A stretch of DNA of 64,000 nt from Apoderus coryli (GCA_911728435.2 OU452212.1:2920563-2984562); one strand, 5' to 3'; shown: positions 49,801 to 60,987, counted from the stretch's first letter. Notes: generated by a model from the sequence alone, not told the origin. Program-made: numbers and translations.

Positions 49801-52800
49801 TGTTTTTTTAAATGGAATGCCTTGTATATGAATATATGTTTAGATTCCCCGTTCAAAATAAACCTAACTTTCATTAAAGTACATCTCACCTAAACCTGAG
49901 AGTTTTTTAAATATTTAATTTTTTATAAAAATATACAATGTGTCCACGGAAGAGGAAAAACTTTTTTATTTGTCGATTTAAAAGAAAAAGTCATTCTTTA
50001 TAAAAACGTCTGCTTGTGTTGAAACTACAATTTCAAATACCAAATTTACGATTACTATACTCTCTCTCTCTCTCTAGGTGCCATCTCCGCGACGAAGATT
50101 GGCGATCATCATGGCAATTCTTATTTTGGATGCAGCTGCTCTAAAAAGCTTTATCGAGGAACATCCAAACCACTCTCTCAAGTTTCTCAACCAGGATATC
50201 CTTCTTCTACCCACGCTTCTTGTACCTTGGATCCTTCCCTGCATTATCAATTGAAGTAAGGCGTATCTTGGTCCACGAGTCACATGTCCGAGATACTGCA
50301 GTTTTCTGCTTTTAATTGTTATTAACAACTCTCTTTCTATGTTTAGTCGCTCAAGTATTTCTAAGTTAGTTATCCCATCGACCCATGACACCTTCAGTAC
50401 TCTTCTGTACACCCACATTTCAAAAGCTTCTAGTCTTTTCGTTATTTCTGCGTTCAGAGTCCATGGCTCGACGCCATAAAGCAGAGTGGCAAAAACATAA
50501 CATCTAACTAGTCTCAGTCTCAGTTTTAGGCTTAGACCTCTATTGCACAAAACTCTTTTCATGCTATTGAAATTGGACCTTGCTATTTCTATGCGTGCTT
50601 TTATTTCTTTCGTGTAGTCGTTATTACAAGTAACTGTTGTTCCAAGATAAGTATACTTCTCTACCTGGTCGATGGGTTCACCTTTGACGATTATCTGTTC
50701 GTTGTTAGTCTGGGCCTTCTTTGTTATTTTCATGAACTTTGTTTTGTTTACGTTGAGTGTAAGGCCGTCTTCTTCGCTATATCGAACAAGTTTGTCCATG
50801 ATTCTTTGTAGATCTTCCAGGTTTTCCGTTAAAATTACGGTATCATCAGCGTATCTTAGAACAACTATAGGCACTCCATTTACTTTTATTCCTGCACTGT
50901 AATTTTCTATTGCCCTTTTTAGAATCTCTTCAGAGTAGGCATTAAACAAAATAGGTGACAGAACACAACCTTGACGTACACCTCTCTTTATTGAGATGGT
51001 GCCAGAATTTTGTTGATCTACTTTGACGATGGCATTTTGGTTGTAATAGAGATTTGAGATGATTTGCAGGTCTTGGTGGTCTAGGTTTCTACATTGTAAT
51101 ATTTCCATCAACTGGTCGTGGCGGACCCTGTCAAACGCTTTATTATAGTTGATGAAGCAGGCATATACGTCCTGATTAACATCTAGGCATCGCTGCACTA
51201 TTACGTTGAATGCGAATAGTGCTTCTCTTGAACCTAATCCTTTGCGAAAGCCAAACTGACTGTCACTTATATCCAGATCGAGTTTCTGGTGGATGCGGTT
51301 GAGTATAATTTTTAACAGTAGTTTCAAAGTGTGGGACATGAGGCTTATGGTACGGTGGTCACTGCACTCTTTTGCACCCGATTTTTTCGGTAAACATATG
51401 AAGACTGATGAGAGCCATTCCTTTGGTAGTTTTCCAGACTCATAAACGCTGTTCAAGAGTCTCACCACGACATCCATATCTTGTTCACTTATGATCTTTA
51501 GAATGTCGATAGGAATTCCGTCGGGGCCAGGAGATTTACCGTTGCTCATGTTGTTTAGTGTGTGGGTGACTTCGTCCTTCGTGATTTCGGGACCTGTGTC
51601 TTCCAGTCCTACCCTAGCTACGGATGTGATATTTCTCACATCGTGGAAAAGGTCTTTTATATATTCCTGCCATCTCTTCAGTTTGTCTTCTGTGTTTGAT
51701 AGTGTTTTCCCATTTTTATCTAAGAGGATTGTAGTAATCTTTCCTTTTCTGAGACCTGCCAATTCTTTTATCTTCTTATGTAGGTTATACAAGTCAAATC
51801 TGCGTTGTAGCTCTTCTATTTCCTTGCATTTTTCTTCATAGAAACGTTCTTTTGCTACCCTTATTTTTGTTCTTATCTTTTTCTGGGTTTCCCTATATTT
51901 TGTTTCGTTGTTCTTGTATTTCCTTCGTTGGTCCATCAGAAATAAAATTTCCTGAGTAATCTTACTCTCTTATTACTATACAGGGTATATCAAAAATAAC
52001 ATTTTTAATGATTTTGATTTTTTTGTTTTTTTTTAATTTTATGAAAATATTTTCAAAACCGTGATTTATTACATCAACAAGCAATTCATAAATAGAGGCT
52101 CCCGCCAGGGATTCGGACAAATCTATAGTTATATTCTATTAAATCAATGAAAAACTATTCAATATCTCGGATATGTTTAAGAACTGTAAATGTTTCAACC
52201 CTGTGTTAAACCTATTGTCTACGCTCAATGTTTTCCAAAAATTAATCAGCATCTAGAAATAACCTGAAGTATTTTTCTACCAAATTTGTTAAAAATCTGC
52301 GAGTTTTGAGTTATCGTTGATATAGGTTTTTCTGACTCTTTTTTAGACTTTTTACGGACGCCTATGGTACAGCACCTTTTTGTCGTGTATTTTTGATACC
52401 AATTGAACTACTCAAATGGGTAAATATATCATTTTTACAGTATAATTGTTTTGAGCCCTTTGCTACTATTTATGTAATCAAGTTTTTGCATGCCGCATTT
52501 TACAGGTTATCTTATATCAAAACTATATGATTAGCCAATTTTTCTGGTATGTTTGCGAAATATATATATATATTTTTCATTTTTAACCCCTTTTTACACT
52601 ATTTCTGAACGCCTGTGTCAACCAATTCTGCTATGTGACACTTTTTAGGTTATTTTCTATCACAACTATGAAGAATTTATTCCAATAATTTTATATAGGA
52701 AATATTTTTTTTATTTGGACCTCTTTTCCACTATCCACGAACGCCTATGTTTTTAATGACACATTTCATAGGTTATATTCTATCAAAGTTATAAATAACT

Positions 52801-55800
52801 TGTCAATATATCTCCCATGTTTAGGAAATAATTTTTTTTTTTTAAGTTTTTAACCCCTAGTTTAAAAACAGTACAGATCTACTTAGAAGGTGTGAATTAA
52901 TCAATTGAAATAAACAGTCAGCAAGGTAAAATTATCAACCGCCTGTACTTTATTGACAAATTATGTAATAAAATATTTTAAGTTTCCTATTAATGTGGTT
53001 TAAATTTACGCACACCCTGAAATTATACGATTCATTTTGAAGATATTTATTTACGCCTAAAAATCTAAACATTTTTCTAATTAGGATCTTTCTTTTTGTT
53101 TTGTATAATGTTTTATATTTTCAATTATTGTACGAGTTCTATCGATCGTTGTTTTTTTTTTTGTTATTCAATGTCATTTCTGTTGTTCGTTTTGGTACAA
53201 CATAAAATGCTTCTGTACTTGTATTATTTATGTAGTTATATTATTTTATTCGGTTAAAAATTTGCAGTGTGCGGTGGCTATAAATAGCATTCGGTCTATT
53301 ACGTGCCCCTATCGTTTAATTGTTGACAGCATTGGCAGGTACCCGAATGAGTATTGTACTGTTTTTGAAGTGATTTTAGGTGTTTCGCAGTTTAAAAAAA
53401 ATTAAATTAGTTTAAGTTTAGTTAAATAAAAGGTTATAATTTGTGATGGAAATATAAATTGTTCTTAATTATTGGGGTAAGTCATATTATAATGTAGTAA
53501 ATATTACGTTAAGATTGTTGCATCAGTCCTATAGGAGATGGATACTTATGAACTTATTTTTTAATCGTTTTCAGTATATAAACAACACTTTATCAAATGA
53601 TTCTATAGGACTAAAAAAATTTACTATCAATCATTTTCTATACATATCATAAAATTGTGTTTTTATTATTAAGTATTATAATAATTGTTAATTAACCCCT
53701 AAAGAGAAGAAGGAAACATATAATAATGAAAACACAATTTAGTGATTTGTTAGTTTAAGTAGATTATTATTTTTTAATGTTCTTCCAACAGGGTGATCTA
53801 TATAAAAGAATATACGCGATTTATTACTCAGTTGTTTACATTATCTGTTATTTTGTTTTTTGCTTTCATATGTTTGAAATATTTTAAAATATTTTCTATA
53901 GAACTACAATAGAATGATAATTTTTTATATTTTTATGGCATAAAGATAGGAATATCGACTTTTTTTGCGTATTATACCAAAATAGGTTTTCTAATTTTTT
54001 ATGATTCAAATAATATATTATTTTATTCAGTCCACAATCGTTAGTTGAACTGTAAAGATATGTTATAGCGCCGTGGAGTATAATTATTATGTGCGGGGTT
54101 ATAGATTCTATAATATCTTAAATTTTGGTGTCAAAATCTAAATTAAATTGATATAAGTACATTTTCTTTTCTTGTGTTTTGCAGATGTTTAATAAATTTT
54201 TAATGGAGTGCGTCGCGTAATAATATGTCCGTACTTCGACAAATCGGTAATGTGGTTTCTAATATTACCAGCTACTAACTTTTTTGATTCAAAAGTGTTT
54301 TGTGCTTGGAATTATGGATGGAATATGGATTATTGGTGCGGCAAATGGTATCTAGGAGATCAAACAAAGGAAGGAGAAATCAGGTGTAAGTAACGTTAAT
54401 TTTTATATATTCAATTCGAAAGCAAATTTTTAAACCCTAATCAAAATATTTTTACACATAACATGAGAATTTTGTTCGTCGTTCACATGTCTATAAAAGT
54501 TTGTAAAGACTTGTTTTTCTGGATTACTCTAATATAATAAAGTTAAAGCTATGCGAATAGTATGAACTTTATATAGTTACTTATATTTAACATATACTAT
54601 ACGGGGTGGCAGGGTACGTAAATTAGGTTACAAATAAAATCAAGCATTTTCCTTATTAAATTTTTGTTACAAATAATTATTGTAAAAGGTTTTATAACCA
54701 TTTTCTTATAAATTTTTTTTCCAGGAGTGCCCATAGGCCCTAGTTTTGTTAAGGTTAGGCATGGAATGGAATAGGATGGAGTTTAATGGAGGAGTGTTAG
54801 TGAAGTGGTAGGTACTCTTAAATTCGCATAATAATTTTTGTATTCAAAAAGTAGATATAAGCAAACTAAATAATCTTATACTATTTTTTAAACAGTACCT
54901 ACTTTCTTTGTTCCAGATAACCCATATCTATAGTAAGCTGGTAACGCGTAAAATTAGTGATTTTATTGAGTATTTTCTCGACTCGTGCTTATAATTCCCA
55001 AGACAAAAGACGTAAATGAAGTGTTGAATTGGACAATAGTAACAATTGATGGCTGGAGGCATGCTAAACAATTTATGGTTGAGAGGGATAATCTACAATT
55101 TGGATTTAGGTGTAAGTGAATTTCAAAACAATAATTGTATTTATCGTTTTCACATGTCATAAACAATTTATTTCCAGAAGTACAATTGGCACTCAACTAA
55201 AAGTATTTCAGCGCCATGTGAAACATATCAGTCTGCACAGGAATTCTACATAAGGCTGCTCTTTTTTGATATCAAGATAGTCGTAGGTTTTAGTTTTAGC
55301 AAACACTAATTGAACAAATTTTTGCCTTTACAATTGAAACGTAATGTAATCCAAGTTTTAAGTTCGGTTCTCATCAATTGTTGGTTTAAAACTTTAAAAT
55401 CAATCAAAAATAAATTTCAATTACTTAATAAAATTTCAAAGAGCAGCCTCAATCAACTATCAGCTTCTGTTGACCGATATAATGAACATCACAAAGCCAA
55501 TTTAGGAACTGCCAAATACGATTTACTTAAAGCAGGTTGGTTTATTAATACTGAAATGACTATAGAAATTCAAAGCAATTGGTTTTACAGGTATAGCACA
55601 CGATAGCAATAGTTCATTCCGAAAAGTAGTAGAATTGCCGATAGGAAAATACAAAGTTTGCGAAGAAACATCCACCAAACAGCTACGATGGTGATACAAC
55701 TCGGAATAAATGTACACCCTTCAAATTTTTTGCTGATGGCAGGTCAGTTTGATGAAAATATTTAATTTTTTCAAAATATTAGTTTCCACTGCACTCTACA

Positions 55801-58800
55801 TAGGTGCGCTTCGAGGGTAAACTGTTATATTTTCTACAAGCCATTGATGAACACGATTAGTAGGATGTCTTATATTGTGTTTCTAAAATCCAACTATCAC
55901 TGTGTTTTAGGCAGACATGCAAATTCAATATTTTGCCAATTTTGAATTAAAAGCTCCATCTCTCCAAGTGATTCAAAATCAAGTCTTGACACCACAAAAA
56001 TTACTTTGATACACAAACCGCAATACGATTGACCGCAATCAGTTGCGGTAAATGGGGCAGCAATCGCTTCATCCAGCTCTAAATGTTATTATTGTTGTAC
56101 ATCTTAGTTTTTTCTGTGTATTAAAGTAATTTTTGTTGTATCAAGACTGGAAGTTTTACTGATTTTCTCATTTCTTGAAAATTACCTTTTAGTAAGAAGT
56201 ATAAAATCAACAATTATTGGATGATAGGTTTTCTAATTTTTTATGATATAAAATATTATTTTATTCAATACACAATCGTTAGTTGAACTGTAAAGAGATG
56301 GTATAGCACCGTGGAGTATATGTTCACGGTTATAGATTCTCTGTAATATCTTAAATTTTGATGTCATAATCTAAGTTAAGGCGATATATTTACATTTTCT
56401 TTTCTTGTGTTTTGCAGATGTTTAATAAAACTTCAATCACGTCCGTCGCGTAATAGTAACGTGTTATAATAATATGTGCGTACTTCGCATCCGTAATGTG
56501 GTTTCTAATCTTATCCAGCTACTAACATTGTTAATTCAAATGTGTTTTGTGCTTGGAAGTATGGATGGAATATGGATTATTGGTGCGGCAAATGGTATCT
56601 AGGAGATCAAACAAAGGAAGGAGTATTCAGGTGTAAGTAACTTTAATTTTTTATACATTCAATTCAAAAACAAATTTTGGTCGTCGTTCACATTTCTATA
56701 AAAGTGGTTCTTGCCGATTATCTGCCATAAAGAAATAACGACATTTTTTTAAAAAAATTTTGTGATTAATAATAAGCTTATATTGAACAAAATTAGGTAC
56801 GGATGGAGACAAAATAATCAATGTTTATATTTTTTTAAATCTAATAATATAATACACTATTACGTAAGTAATGTAGGTATGTACTTACGTACTACGTAGA
56901 ACACCCCGTATATGAGGTCAAACTTAGATGCACAAGTAATTATGTTTCAAATATTATTATACATTCCTATGGATAACTCTTCACGTTTTCGTGGAAAATG
57001 CACATATTCATAATATTAGGCGAATTTTTAATTGAACCTGTTAATTTCATGTAGACCACCCTGTATTTGATGATGATGAAATTAATTATCTATCAATCAC
57101 TATAAGGTTTTTCTATAGATATGTATATTTTTAATTTTGCATGGAAAAAGGATATATTAAGAAGAATTTTTCAAAATTATGATATTATACGTTTACATGT
57201 AAAAAAGATATCATTTTACAATTAAAAAGTCAACACATTCTTCCAAGAACTTAGGCGTAAAGTAAGGTAAATGTACCATATCCGGACTCCTTAAGGATAA
57301 TCTTATGTTTAATATTTTCTCCTTTGCTTCATTGCAATCCTGGATGATTATAATTTTTGCCGCAGTATTTATCTTTTTTATTTTTGTTTCTAAAGTTCTC
57401 TCATTTTCGTCCTAATTCAATCGATTTATCATTTTCTTTTGCACTTTTCGTCTCAATCTCTACCTCGATTATTGTCTACCTCTATTATTGTCTCTTCTTG
57501 TCGTGCTTTAAATTCTACTACGATTGCGTCTTTATTGTGAATCTGTATATTTTCAGACCCGGCTGGGTTTTCGATTTTGCGTCCAACATCTTTGCTGTTA
57601 TTTGTTCACTTAAGTCTGCATTTTCTGCTTACCAGTTTTTCTTTTTCTATTACTAGTTTCGTTTTGGAGATATCGGCATTATACACTCTCTCTATTTGGC
57701 CAACTCTTTTTCTAGTAAGTTCCTTTGTTCCTGTATCTTCATTAAACCAAAACAATAAGAGAAAATAACACTAATAATAATGAAACGCTAATTTGACATT
57801 TCGTTGATATATTCGTATTTAACAGAATGTTGACAGTAGCCTACTAGCGTCGCTTTGAGATTATTAGGTAACCGTATGCGCGCCACTGATGAACATAATT
57901 CTTAATTGCATGTCAAAAAATGCGCAATAACTACCTTTTAAAACCCACTAAATTTCATTTGCCTATCTCCACCAGTTTCAGAGCAATCAATAAATCCCAG
58001 TGGCGTACCATTTTTTTCTTTAAAAATATTGAGATCATTACCCGTATGCGCGCCACTGATAAACATAAAATTCTTAATTGCTTGCCAAAAAATGCGCAAT
58101 AACTACCTCTTAAAACTCACTAAATTTCATTTGCATATCTCCACCGGTTTCAGGGTTTTTAAGAAAAACTTTAACACCCCGTATCTCAGAAAACGAAGCA
58201 TTTTCGGACATATGTTTATATAGCAAACTGTCATTATTTTTTCATACAGAATTACCTCCTGAAGTCTGTCGCACTTATTCACTGTACACCTAAAGATTCA
58301 TCTGGTACTGCTCCAAAATATTGAAAGGTATATACTAAACTCTCTAATTTTGCTGGTCTCAATAAGATTGTCTAAACGTTCCAACATGAATTTAGCATAA
58401 GGAATTTGTTGGTTTTCAGCAGCAATTTCTGCTTTTTCTGTAGTAAATTCTTCAGTTACGAGTTTACTAGAATCTATTTTTAATGACCCATGGATAGAAA
58501 ATATTTGAAACATATTGAAAGGAACTTTCACAAGTCATCCAGCCCGATTATCGAAATGTACATAAAACGGACACCCGGATCTTAATTATGACACCCTATG
58601 TCAGAATTAGGGTACTCTGTTTTAATTTATAGGACAAAAAGAGAAAAGTAACCTATAACTAAATTACGATTGAACCAACCTCAATCAACAATAGCACTGA
58701 AATATCGAAAAATGTAGCTCCTACTGTATTCTAAGAAATATCGGACAAAAAACTAATTTCCTTATTATTTCTGGCCCCTAACACAGCATTATTTGTTTTA

Positions 58801-60177
58801 TTTCTTGCAGCTGCAGCTAGAAAACAATGAAGGTAAATTTTGAATAGCAGCAAATAAAAAAAGATAACAGGTTGGGCTTTGTGCTAATTTACATCCGCTC
58901 TTGTGAAAATATTGCAGACTGCACGCACGCCTTTGCCTTTGACCGTGTTGAATTTTAATGCGATTTCGTATGTTGATGCTAATTTTATGTAGGCGTAAAG
59001 TTGACGCGCTTGCCACAATCTAGAATAGAATCTAAGGGAAAATTTCATCATTGAGAGAAAGAAAATCTTATTGAGTTAAATTCTATGCAGGAGAAACTTT
59101 ATCACAGCCTTGGCAACTCTAATTTCCACGTGTGGCAATGAAACCTCTTCCTTTGCTACTGCGAAACGCTGGTATAATGAGTTTCAAAAAAGATTCGTTC
59201 GTATCATGTGTCAACTGTACCTTTAGAGGAAAATAAAACGGACAATTTTGATTGGTATACATCAATTTGTTTGCTAGTAGTCTTTGGTGAAATCAGGAAA
59301 ACAAACAATCGTCCGTGGTGCCGCCCATTCATGGGGAAAAAGGCAGGATCGTCTACACACACCAAGGCTGAGGCATTTGCTGACTGCCTTGAAAGGGAGT
59401 GTAGGGAGAATATACATCCTGATGACGATGAAGATATAAAGGACGATGCCCACAGGTTTGTCAGACAGATTAGGCAGCGGGACATGGAAGGAGACCGGCA
59501 ACCACAGAAGACATACGGAGAATAATCCCTCATTTGCCGATCAAGAAGGCACCAGGCCCCAGCGAAGTGGAAGGCGGCTTTAGTAGTGATGCTACTTGAG
59601 CAGGGCAAGGAAGTTCCCTCAGAACTACAAGCCCATCAGTTTACTGAACGCTCTGTCCAAGATAACAGAACGAATTATCCTCTAGCGGCTTCGTTCTCGG
59701 ACGAACTGGAGGTAATCCCCGACGAGCAGTTTGGGTTTAGAGCCAACCACAACACGGAGCTACAACTTTAAGATTCGTTGAACATGCAGCACAAGGACTG
59801 AACTGGAGCCAAATCACGGGAATCGTGTTTCTAAACACAAATTGTCTGTGGTCGAATATTTGGACAAACAATAAATCAATTACCTTTTCTGCAAATGTAG
59901 TCGCCCGGTGAAAACAGTACTGGCCTCAACCTGAGCACCAGTTCGCACAGGAAGCCAGCCTCAGTATTTTGGAAGATCTCTACACGCTTCAATGTGTCCA
60001 AATGCACATTGATTGCAATCTCAGCCTTGAGTTTGTCCGGTAAACAGGAGACGGCTCGTTCTTCGTCCGAACACTTTTGTGTCAGCCACAAATAGTCAAA
60101 CCATTTGATGACCTTGACTTGTAAATGGTTGGGAACACGACGCATCCGCATATACGTTTTTACGCCATCCAGTTTTG
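34884..60177 (-). CDS. Cngl: Cyclic nucleotide-gated channel (Cngl type), C-terminal 400 aa
   Basis: Six exons, read leftwards: 60177-59884, 44453-44316, 41304-41137, 36386-36141, 35302-35041, 34980-34884 (stop TAA). All phases agree; only the 35302 acceptor is weak. The first exon holds the C-linker ([27 protein letters not shown]) and the start of the nucleotide-binding domain ([10 protein letters not shown]). The next two give [20 protein letters not shown], the phosphate-binding cassette ([20 protein letters not shown]) and the C-helix. Then come a Ser/Pro tail ([17 protein letters not shown]) and a leucine-zipper-like coiled coil ([20 protein letters not shown]), used for subunit assembly in related channels. 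cAMP/cGMP binding opens a plasma-membrane cation pore. The six transmembrane helices and pore lie in exons beyond the window. The first visible intron spans 15.4 kb. Confidence 0.92.
36950..37390. mobile_element. Foldback element, 120-130 bp arms
   Basis: The left arm runs from TACGCCACTGATTTT through AGAAGCAAAAATTATTTCT and TTTGCAAGTAAAAAATTAAA. It is matched in inverse by 37262-37388. The spacer of about 190 bp is non-coding. CAGTGGCGT-type ends recur elsewhere in the window (36901, 57994). Confidence 0.75.
38189..40170 (+). mobile_element. 5'-truncated Ty1/copia retrotransposon
   Basis: The 3' half of a copia pol: reverse transcriptase ([49 protein letters not shown], catalytic YVDDIL near 39085) and RNase H ([32 protein letters not shown]). 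Gag, protease and integrase are missing. Stops and frame breaks near 38504, 39379 and 39590-39730 disable it. A polypurine tract GTGGAGGAG stands directly before TGTTGGAATA at 40014, the expected start of the 3' LTR. The LTR's right end is uncertain. It lies in a channel intron on the opposite strand. Confidence 0.85.
41380..42860. repeat. Tandem array of about 300 bp in channel intron
   Basis: About five copies, with TTCGAGATATCTCAGG-type markers near 41537, 41841, 42134, 42411 and 42717. Each unit carries two palindromes, ATCTCGAA/TTCGAGAT and ATATCTCGAA/TTCGAGATAT. It begins about 80 bp upstream of the channel exon 41304-41137. Confidence 0.9.
44534..44640 (+). ncRNA. Hammerhead-like motif inside a 26-bp inverted repeat
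   Basis: CTGATGA (44584-44590) is followed by a weak stem II and by GAAACATGTG. Long flanking arms CCACAAATAAATCAC and GTGATTTATTTGTGG would pair around it. The cleavage triplet would be GUG, which does not cleave, so this copy is probably dead. It lies 80 bp upstream of the channel exon 44453-44316. Confidence 0.4.
44666..44954. repeat. Inverted repeat flanking 260 bp
   Basis: ATAAATGGAATTCTT at 44666-44680 and its inverse AAGAATTCCATTTAT at 44940-44954. A T-rich spacer. It may be the outer part of the hammerhead-bearing element. Confidence 0.4.
45481..45690 (+). repeat. Direct repeat, left copy
   Basis: TTTTTAGAAGTTTAGACA and AATACTTGTTATGCATATAA, AGTAGATACATTTATAATAA, CAACAAATTTTACTCAC are repeated at 47010-47150 with one internal deletion. 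The two copies bracket 1.3 kb. Confidence 0.7.
45841..46050 (-). pseudogene. LINE ORF2 C-terminal fragment
   Basis: The minus-strand frame reads [36 protein letters not shown]. This resembles the end of Jockey/CR1 ORF2 (a His/Arg-rich segment, then SF.Y....W..LP). Only a remnant; the assignment is by pattern. Confidence 0.35.
47010..47150 (+). repeat. Direct repeat, right copy
   Basis: Second copy of 45481-45690, lacking about 50 internal bases. It lies directly upstream of the LINE coding fragment. Confidence 0.7.
47160..48480 (+). pseudogene. LINE reverse transcriptase, broken (CR1/Jockey type)
   Basis: Reading frames in series give [65 protein letters not shown] and the catalytic FADDTSF, then a thumb region and a C-terminal segment ending near 48474. 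Stops near 47497 and 47990 and a frame change near 47970 disable it. The endonuclease half is missing. Confidence 0.85.
48720..49215 (+). other. Retroelement-like scraps and a short unknown frame
   Basis: The stretch 48720-48950 resembles retroelement coding debris, without a clear motif. 49036-49215 is open and encodes [20 protein letters not shown] then [17 protein letters not shown] and a stop. It is basic, and I do not recognise it. A further 109-codon frame follows at 49235-49564, also unrecognised. Confidence 0.3.
50061..51971 (-). mobile_element. RTE-type LINE, 5'-truncated, recent insertion
   Basis: Flanked by exact 10-bp target duplications ATTACTATAC at 50051-50060 and 51972-51981. 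On the minus strand the ORF's TAG stop runs straight into (AG)n, the short simple-repeat tail usual for RTE elements. The endonuclease domain upstream is missing, and about 35 bp precede the ATG. The target lay within a copy of the ACAGGGTATATC-type repeat in a channel intron. Confidence 0.9.
50074..51936 (-). CDS. RTE reverse transcriptase ORF, 620 aa, intact frame
   Basis: An uninterrupted frame with all RT blocks: [104 protein letters not shown], the catalytic [10 protein letters not shown] and [11 protein letters not shown]. The C-terminal part holds [15 protein letters not shown] and [12 protein letters not shown], as in RTE/BovB-like elements. It would copy element RNA at a nicked target, but the apurinic-type endonuclease is absent, so it cannot act alone. 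The internal ATG used here is arbitrary, as the element is truncated upstream. Confidence 0.9.
   Translation of the reverse strand: MDQRRKYKNNETKYRETQKKIRTKIRVAKERFYEEKCKEIEELQRRFDLYNLHKKIKELAGLRKGKITTILLDKNGKTLSNTEDKLKRWQEYIKDLFHDVRNITSVARVGLEDTGPEITKDEVTHTLNNMSNGKSPGPDGIPIDILKIISEQDMDVVVRLLNSVYESGKLPKEWLSSVFICLPKKSGAKECSDHRTISLMSHTLKLLLKIILNRIHQKLDLDISDSQFGFRKGLGSREALFAFNVIVQRCLDVNQDVYACFINYNKAFDRVRHDQLMEILQCRNLDHQDLQIISNLYYNQNAIVKVDQQNSGTISIKRGVRQGCVLSPILFNAYSEEILKRAIENYSAGIKVNGVPIVVLRYADDTVILTENLEDLQRIMDKLVRYSEEDGLTLNVNKTKFMKITKKAQTNNEQIIVKGEPIDQVEKYTYLGTTVTCNNDYTKEIKARIEIARSNFNSMKRVLCNRGLSLKLRLRLVRCYVFATLLYGVEPWTLNAEITKRLEAFEMWVYRRVLKVSWVDGITNLEILERLNIERELLITIKSRKLQYLGHVTRGPRYALLQLIMQGRIQGTRSVGRRRISWLRNLREWFGCSSIKLFRAAASKIRIAMMIANLRRGDGT
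52110..52870. repeat. Dispersed repeat with 115-145 bp subunits, copy 2
   Basis: Collinear with 17450-18560 (TTTTTGTCGTGTATTTTTGA, TTCTATCACAACTATG, CGAACGCCTATG). It lacks the 115-bp hammerhead insertion, so it serves as the empty site. Confidence 0.8.
53275..53475 (+). promoter_or_regulatory. TATA-type promoter-like sequence and leader exon
   Basis: CTATAAATAGCATTCGG at about 53278 has a good TATA box. A donor-like GGGGTAAGTC follows near 53475. It would drive the unknown exon family to the right. No protein start fits in the leader. Confidence 0.3.
53985..56640 (+). pseudogene. Tandem family of decayed unknown exons
   Basis: Blocks 53985-54385 and 56225-56635 are near-duplicate, each with an acceptor TTGTGTTTTGCAG, an exon and a donor CAGGTGTAAGT. 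The frames encode [17 protein letters not shown], then IR or FR at the donor. A third relative at 54975-55109 encodes [28 protein letters not shown] and FGFR before GGTGTAAGT, with the next exon after TTTCCAG at 55181. First and third share a start R(R/L)V(I/L)I(I/C)P. Stops in the upstream parts, and a shift in the exon after 54725, suggest decay. The family is not recognised. Confidence 0.4.
56641..59200. other. Channel intron without recognised genes
   Basis: AT-rich DNA with a 168-bp tandem duplication at 57874-58210 (GTATGCGCGCCACTGAT at 57874 and 58042, each followed by CATTTGCCTATCTCCACC or a close variant). Short frames carry no domain. Confidence 0.5.
57874..58210. repeat. 168-bp tandem duplication
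   Basis: Two copies start with CGTATGCGCGCCACTGAT; CCAGTGGCGTACC occurs between them. The ends resemble those of the foldback element at 36950-37390. Confidence 0.75.
59270..59850 (+). pseudogene. Jockey-like LINE fragment
   Basis: [19 protein letters not shown], the KKAPGPSE box and, after frame breaks, [12 protein letters not shown] and [17 protein letters not shown]. These belong to the segment between the endonuclease and RT, and the RT start, of Jockey-type LINEs. It ends 35 bp from the channel exon 60177-59884. Confidence 0.7.
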
Positions 60178-60985
60178 CTGAAACAAAAATAAGGAGATGA
60201 GGATTCGTTGTATTAATCTGGAGAACATATACAGGGCGTCCCACCGGGGTATGATTATTTACGTAGAAAGTAGCGAAGATTCAACTTTCAACATGCTGAC
60301 ATTTTTTATTACGGCAGTGGCGTAGATTTTAGGGGATAAAAGGGAGGTATCTATGCCTAACGCACCTATCTCGCATATCCTAACTTATGTAAACTGTAAA
60401 GTAAAGTATGAACAAAATATATGTATATAATAGTGAAAATGTTTTGGTTCAAAACTTTGTGCTAAGATATCTGCAATTACTAACTATATGGACCATTCCT
60501 AATGAAATATTTAAAACTTAAAACCGGTTTTCGTATTGGAACACGCTTATATTGTAATCCATGACTTGTCACAACTAATTCCTAGCAAAGCAAAACTCAT
60601 TAAGTGAATTAATCACATAAATTTCGCGCCACGCAATATATTCTAAAAGCACTAAAACAACAAATGTTGCACACCCAAACATGTTGACAAGTATTGTGTT
60701 GAGCATCTTTCGCCCGCGCGTCAAACCTAAAACAACAAATCCAACAACCATATACAACCACTACCCGCATATGTGTACAAGTTTATTTATGTCAAATCCT
60801 ACGTAACTAATGAAACTTTACAACTTCTATATGTAAAGTAATTTGTCGCCATCCACTACTACAGTGCATTATTTACCCTACCGAAATTGTTAATTTCATT
60901 AGGCATAACTTCGCTAAAATGCGTGGTGACTACGAGGGTCATTTTTATATATTTAGAAACGATCATATTATGATACCCCTATAGG
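60178..60985. other. Channel intron, nothing recognised
   Basis: The 5'-flanking intron of the first visible channel exon. One TATACAGGGCGTCCCAC and one CAGTGGCGTAG repeat edge are present. No further channel exon is seen between here and the right edge. Confidence 0.5.
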
Positions 60986-60987
60986 GT

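Noticed and set aside
57357..57656. 99-codon Phe/Leu/Ser-rich frame resembling a membrane protein
   Set aside because: Low-complexity T-rich DNA, no start context, no homologue pattern.
58298..58531. 77-codon minus-strand frame
   Set aside because: No motif and no splice partners; not in phase with channel exons.
59204..59608. 134-codon minus-strand frame
   Set aside because: Antisense shadow of a Jockey-like LINE fragment.
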